From Brevundimonas sp. (lineage in GTDB: Bacteria > Pseudomonadota > Alphaproteobacteria > Caulobacterales > Caulobacteraceae), in the NCBI GenBank assembly GCA_031119155.1, contig JAVHYH010000059.1, forward strand, positions 1-13,291: 13,291 nucleotides of DNA, written 5' to 3'. The notes under the pieces were generated by a model. That model did no database searches. It had not been told where the DNA came from and was given only the letters and a program-made list of their open reading frames with translations. Position numbers and translations under genes: made by a program. The number at the start of each line of letters is the position of its first letter. The stretch's first letter is position 1. Positions 12,721-13,291 of the stretch are shown here, piece by piece.

Positions 12721-13291
12721 GTGCAAGACAAGCGGACAGGATTGACCAGCGCGGCCGAGCGCGAGCGGATCGCGGCCCTGCGCGCCTACGGCGTCCTGCA
12801 TACCCCGCCTGAAACCGAGTATGACGAGATCGTCAGCCTGGCCGCCCGGCTGTGCGAAACCTCCATCGCCCTGATCAGCCTGGTCGCCGAGGACGAGCAG
12901 TGGTTCAAGGCGCGGGTCGGGCTGGATGCCTGCTCGACCGGGCGCGATGTCTCCTTCTGCGACCACGCCATGCGCGGCGACGGGATCATGGTGGTGCCCG
13001 ACGCGGCGCTGGACCCGCGCTTCGCCGACAATGCCCTGGTCACTGGCGCGCCGCACATCCGCTTCTACGCCGGAGCGCCGCTGGTCAGCCCCGAGGGCCA
13101 GCCGCTGGGCTCGCTCTGCGTCATCGACAGCCGCCCGCGTCCGCAGGGGCTGACCGACCTGCAGGCTCATGCCCTGACCGTTCTGGCCGGGCAGGTCGTC
13201 ACCCGGATGGAGTTGCGTCGCCTGTCGCTGAAGGACGCCGCCCTGATCCGGTCCGGCAACCAGCAGATCGCCGAGCATGAGGCGCGCGCGC
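12721..13291 (+). CDS. GAF-domain sensory protein, N-terminal part (runs off window)
   Basis: The frame is open from GTG 12721 to the window end, giving 190 residues. It begins with a polar helix, SAAERERIAALRAYGVLHTP, then a GAF domain at about 33-165: EYDEIVSLAARLCETSIALI, QWFKARVGLDACSTGRDVSFCDHAM, VVPDAALDPRFADN, IRFYAGAPLVSPEGQPLGSLCVID. This is the redox/ligand-type GAF found at the N-terminus of many bacterial signalling proteins. Helix after 165 (RMELRRLSLKDAALI) looks like the linker into a kinase or cyclase module, most often a histidine kinase, but that part is outside the window. GTG 12721 is chosen because GAGG at 12710-12713 sits seven bases upstream and an in-frame stop lies at 12709; TTG 12742 is a poorer alternative. 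Confidence 0.88.
   Translation, partial: MQDKRTGLTSAAERERIAALRAYGVLHTPPETEYDEIVSLAARLCETSIALISLVAEDEQWFKARVGLDACSTGRDVSFCDHAMRGDGIMVVPDAALDPRFADNALVTGAPHIRFYAGAPLVSPEGQPLGSLCVIDSRPRPQGLTDLQAHALTVLAGQVVTRMELRRLSLKDAALIRSGNQQIAEHEARA

Noticed and set aside
1..13291. CRISPR arrays, insertion sequences, tRNAs, attachment sites, toxin-antitoxin or defence genes
   Set aside because: No regularly spaced repeats, terminal inverted repeats with transposase, cloverleaf-like sequences or defence-type domains were seen; gene content and codon use look like core chromosome throughout.

Overview
The window reads as chromosomal DNA of a high-GC alphaproteobacterium, most likely Caulobacterales (Brevundimonas- or Caulobacter-like). 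This is an inference from the dense GC3-rich coding, the gene families present, GTG/TTG starts, paired GANTC (CcrM-type) sites and several promoter motifs of the EcfG/sigma-T general-stress type. No database search was possible. There is no tRNA, rRNA, CRISPR array, insertion sequence or phage gene, and almost every base is accounted for by genes or short regulatory gaps.

Region 1 (1-4473, + strand) is a compact NAD biosynthesis operon: the 3' part of nadA, a 66-codon unknown gene, an unlisted 37-codon ORF, an M50 site-2-type membrane protease, nadB and nadC. Spacings are 1 nt, 7 nt, an ATGA overlap, an ATGA overlap and 6 nt, so translation is probably coupled throughout. NadB makes iminoaspartate, NadA condenses it to quinolinate, and NadC converts that to nicotinate mononucleotide. 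The M50 protease inside the operon is the unexplained partner.

Region 2 (4474-7010) holds small stress-type genes. A 71-aa hydrophilic protein (+) converges on a SleB-type cell wall hydrolase (-). A 442-bp regulatory gap follows, then a 61-aa glycine-zipper lipoprotein (+) and a 123-aa charged DUF6481-type protein (+).

Region 3 (7011-11318) is a divergent pair: a 1213-aa membrane hybrid histidine kinase (-) with four PAS domains, a GAF domain and a receiver domain, and the ferritin-like protein Dps (+). Region 4 (11441-13291) has a second SleB-type hydrolase and the start of a GAF-domain sensory protein that runs off the window.

The most interesting signal is regulatory. GGAAC-N16-CGTT, the alphaproteobacterial general stress sigma factor (EcfG/SigT) consensus, occurs exactly at 6217-6241 (+, lipoprotein) and 10724-10700 (-, hybrid kinase), and as GGAAC-N16-GGTT at 4498-4522 (+, 71-aa protein). 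All three are intergenic, correctly oriented and close to a start codon. Weaker versions lie upstream of the first hydrolase and of dps. The stretch 4.5-11.3 kb therefore looks like a small general-stress neighbourhood in which a multi-input kinase, envelope genes and Dps may be induced together.
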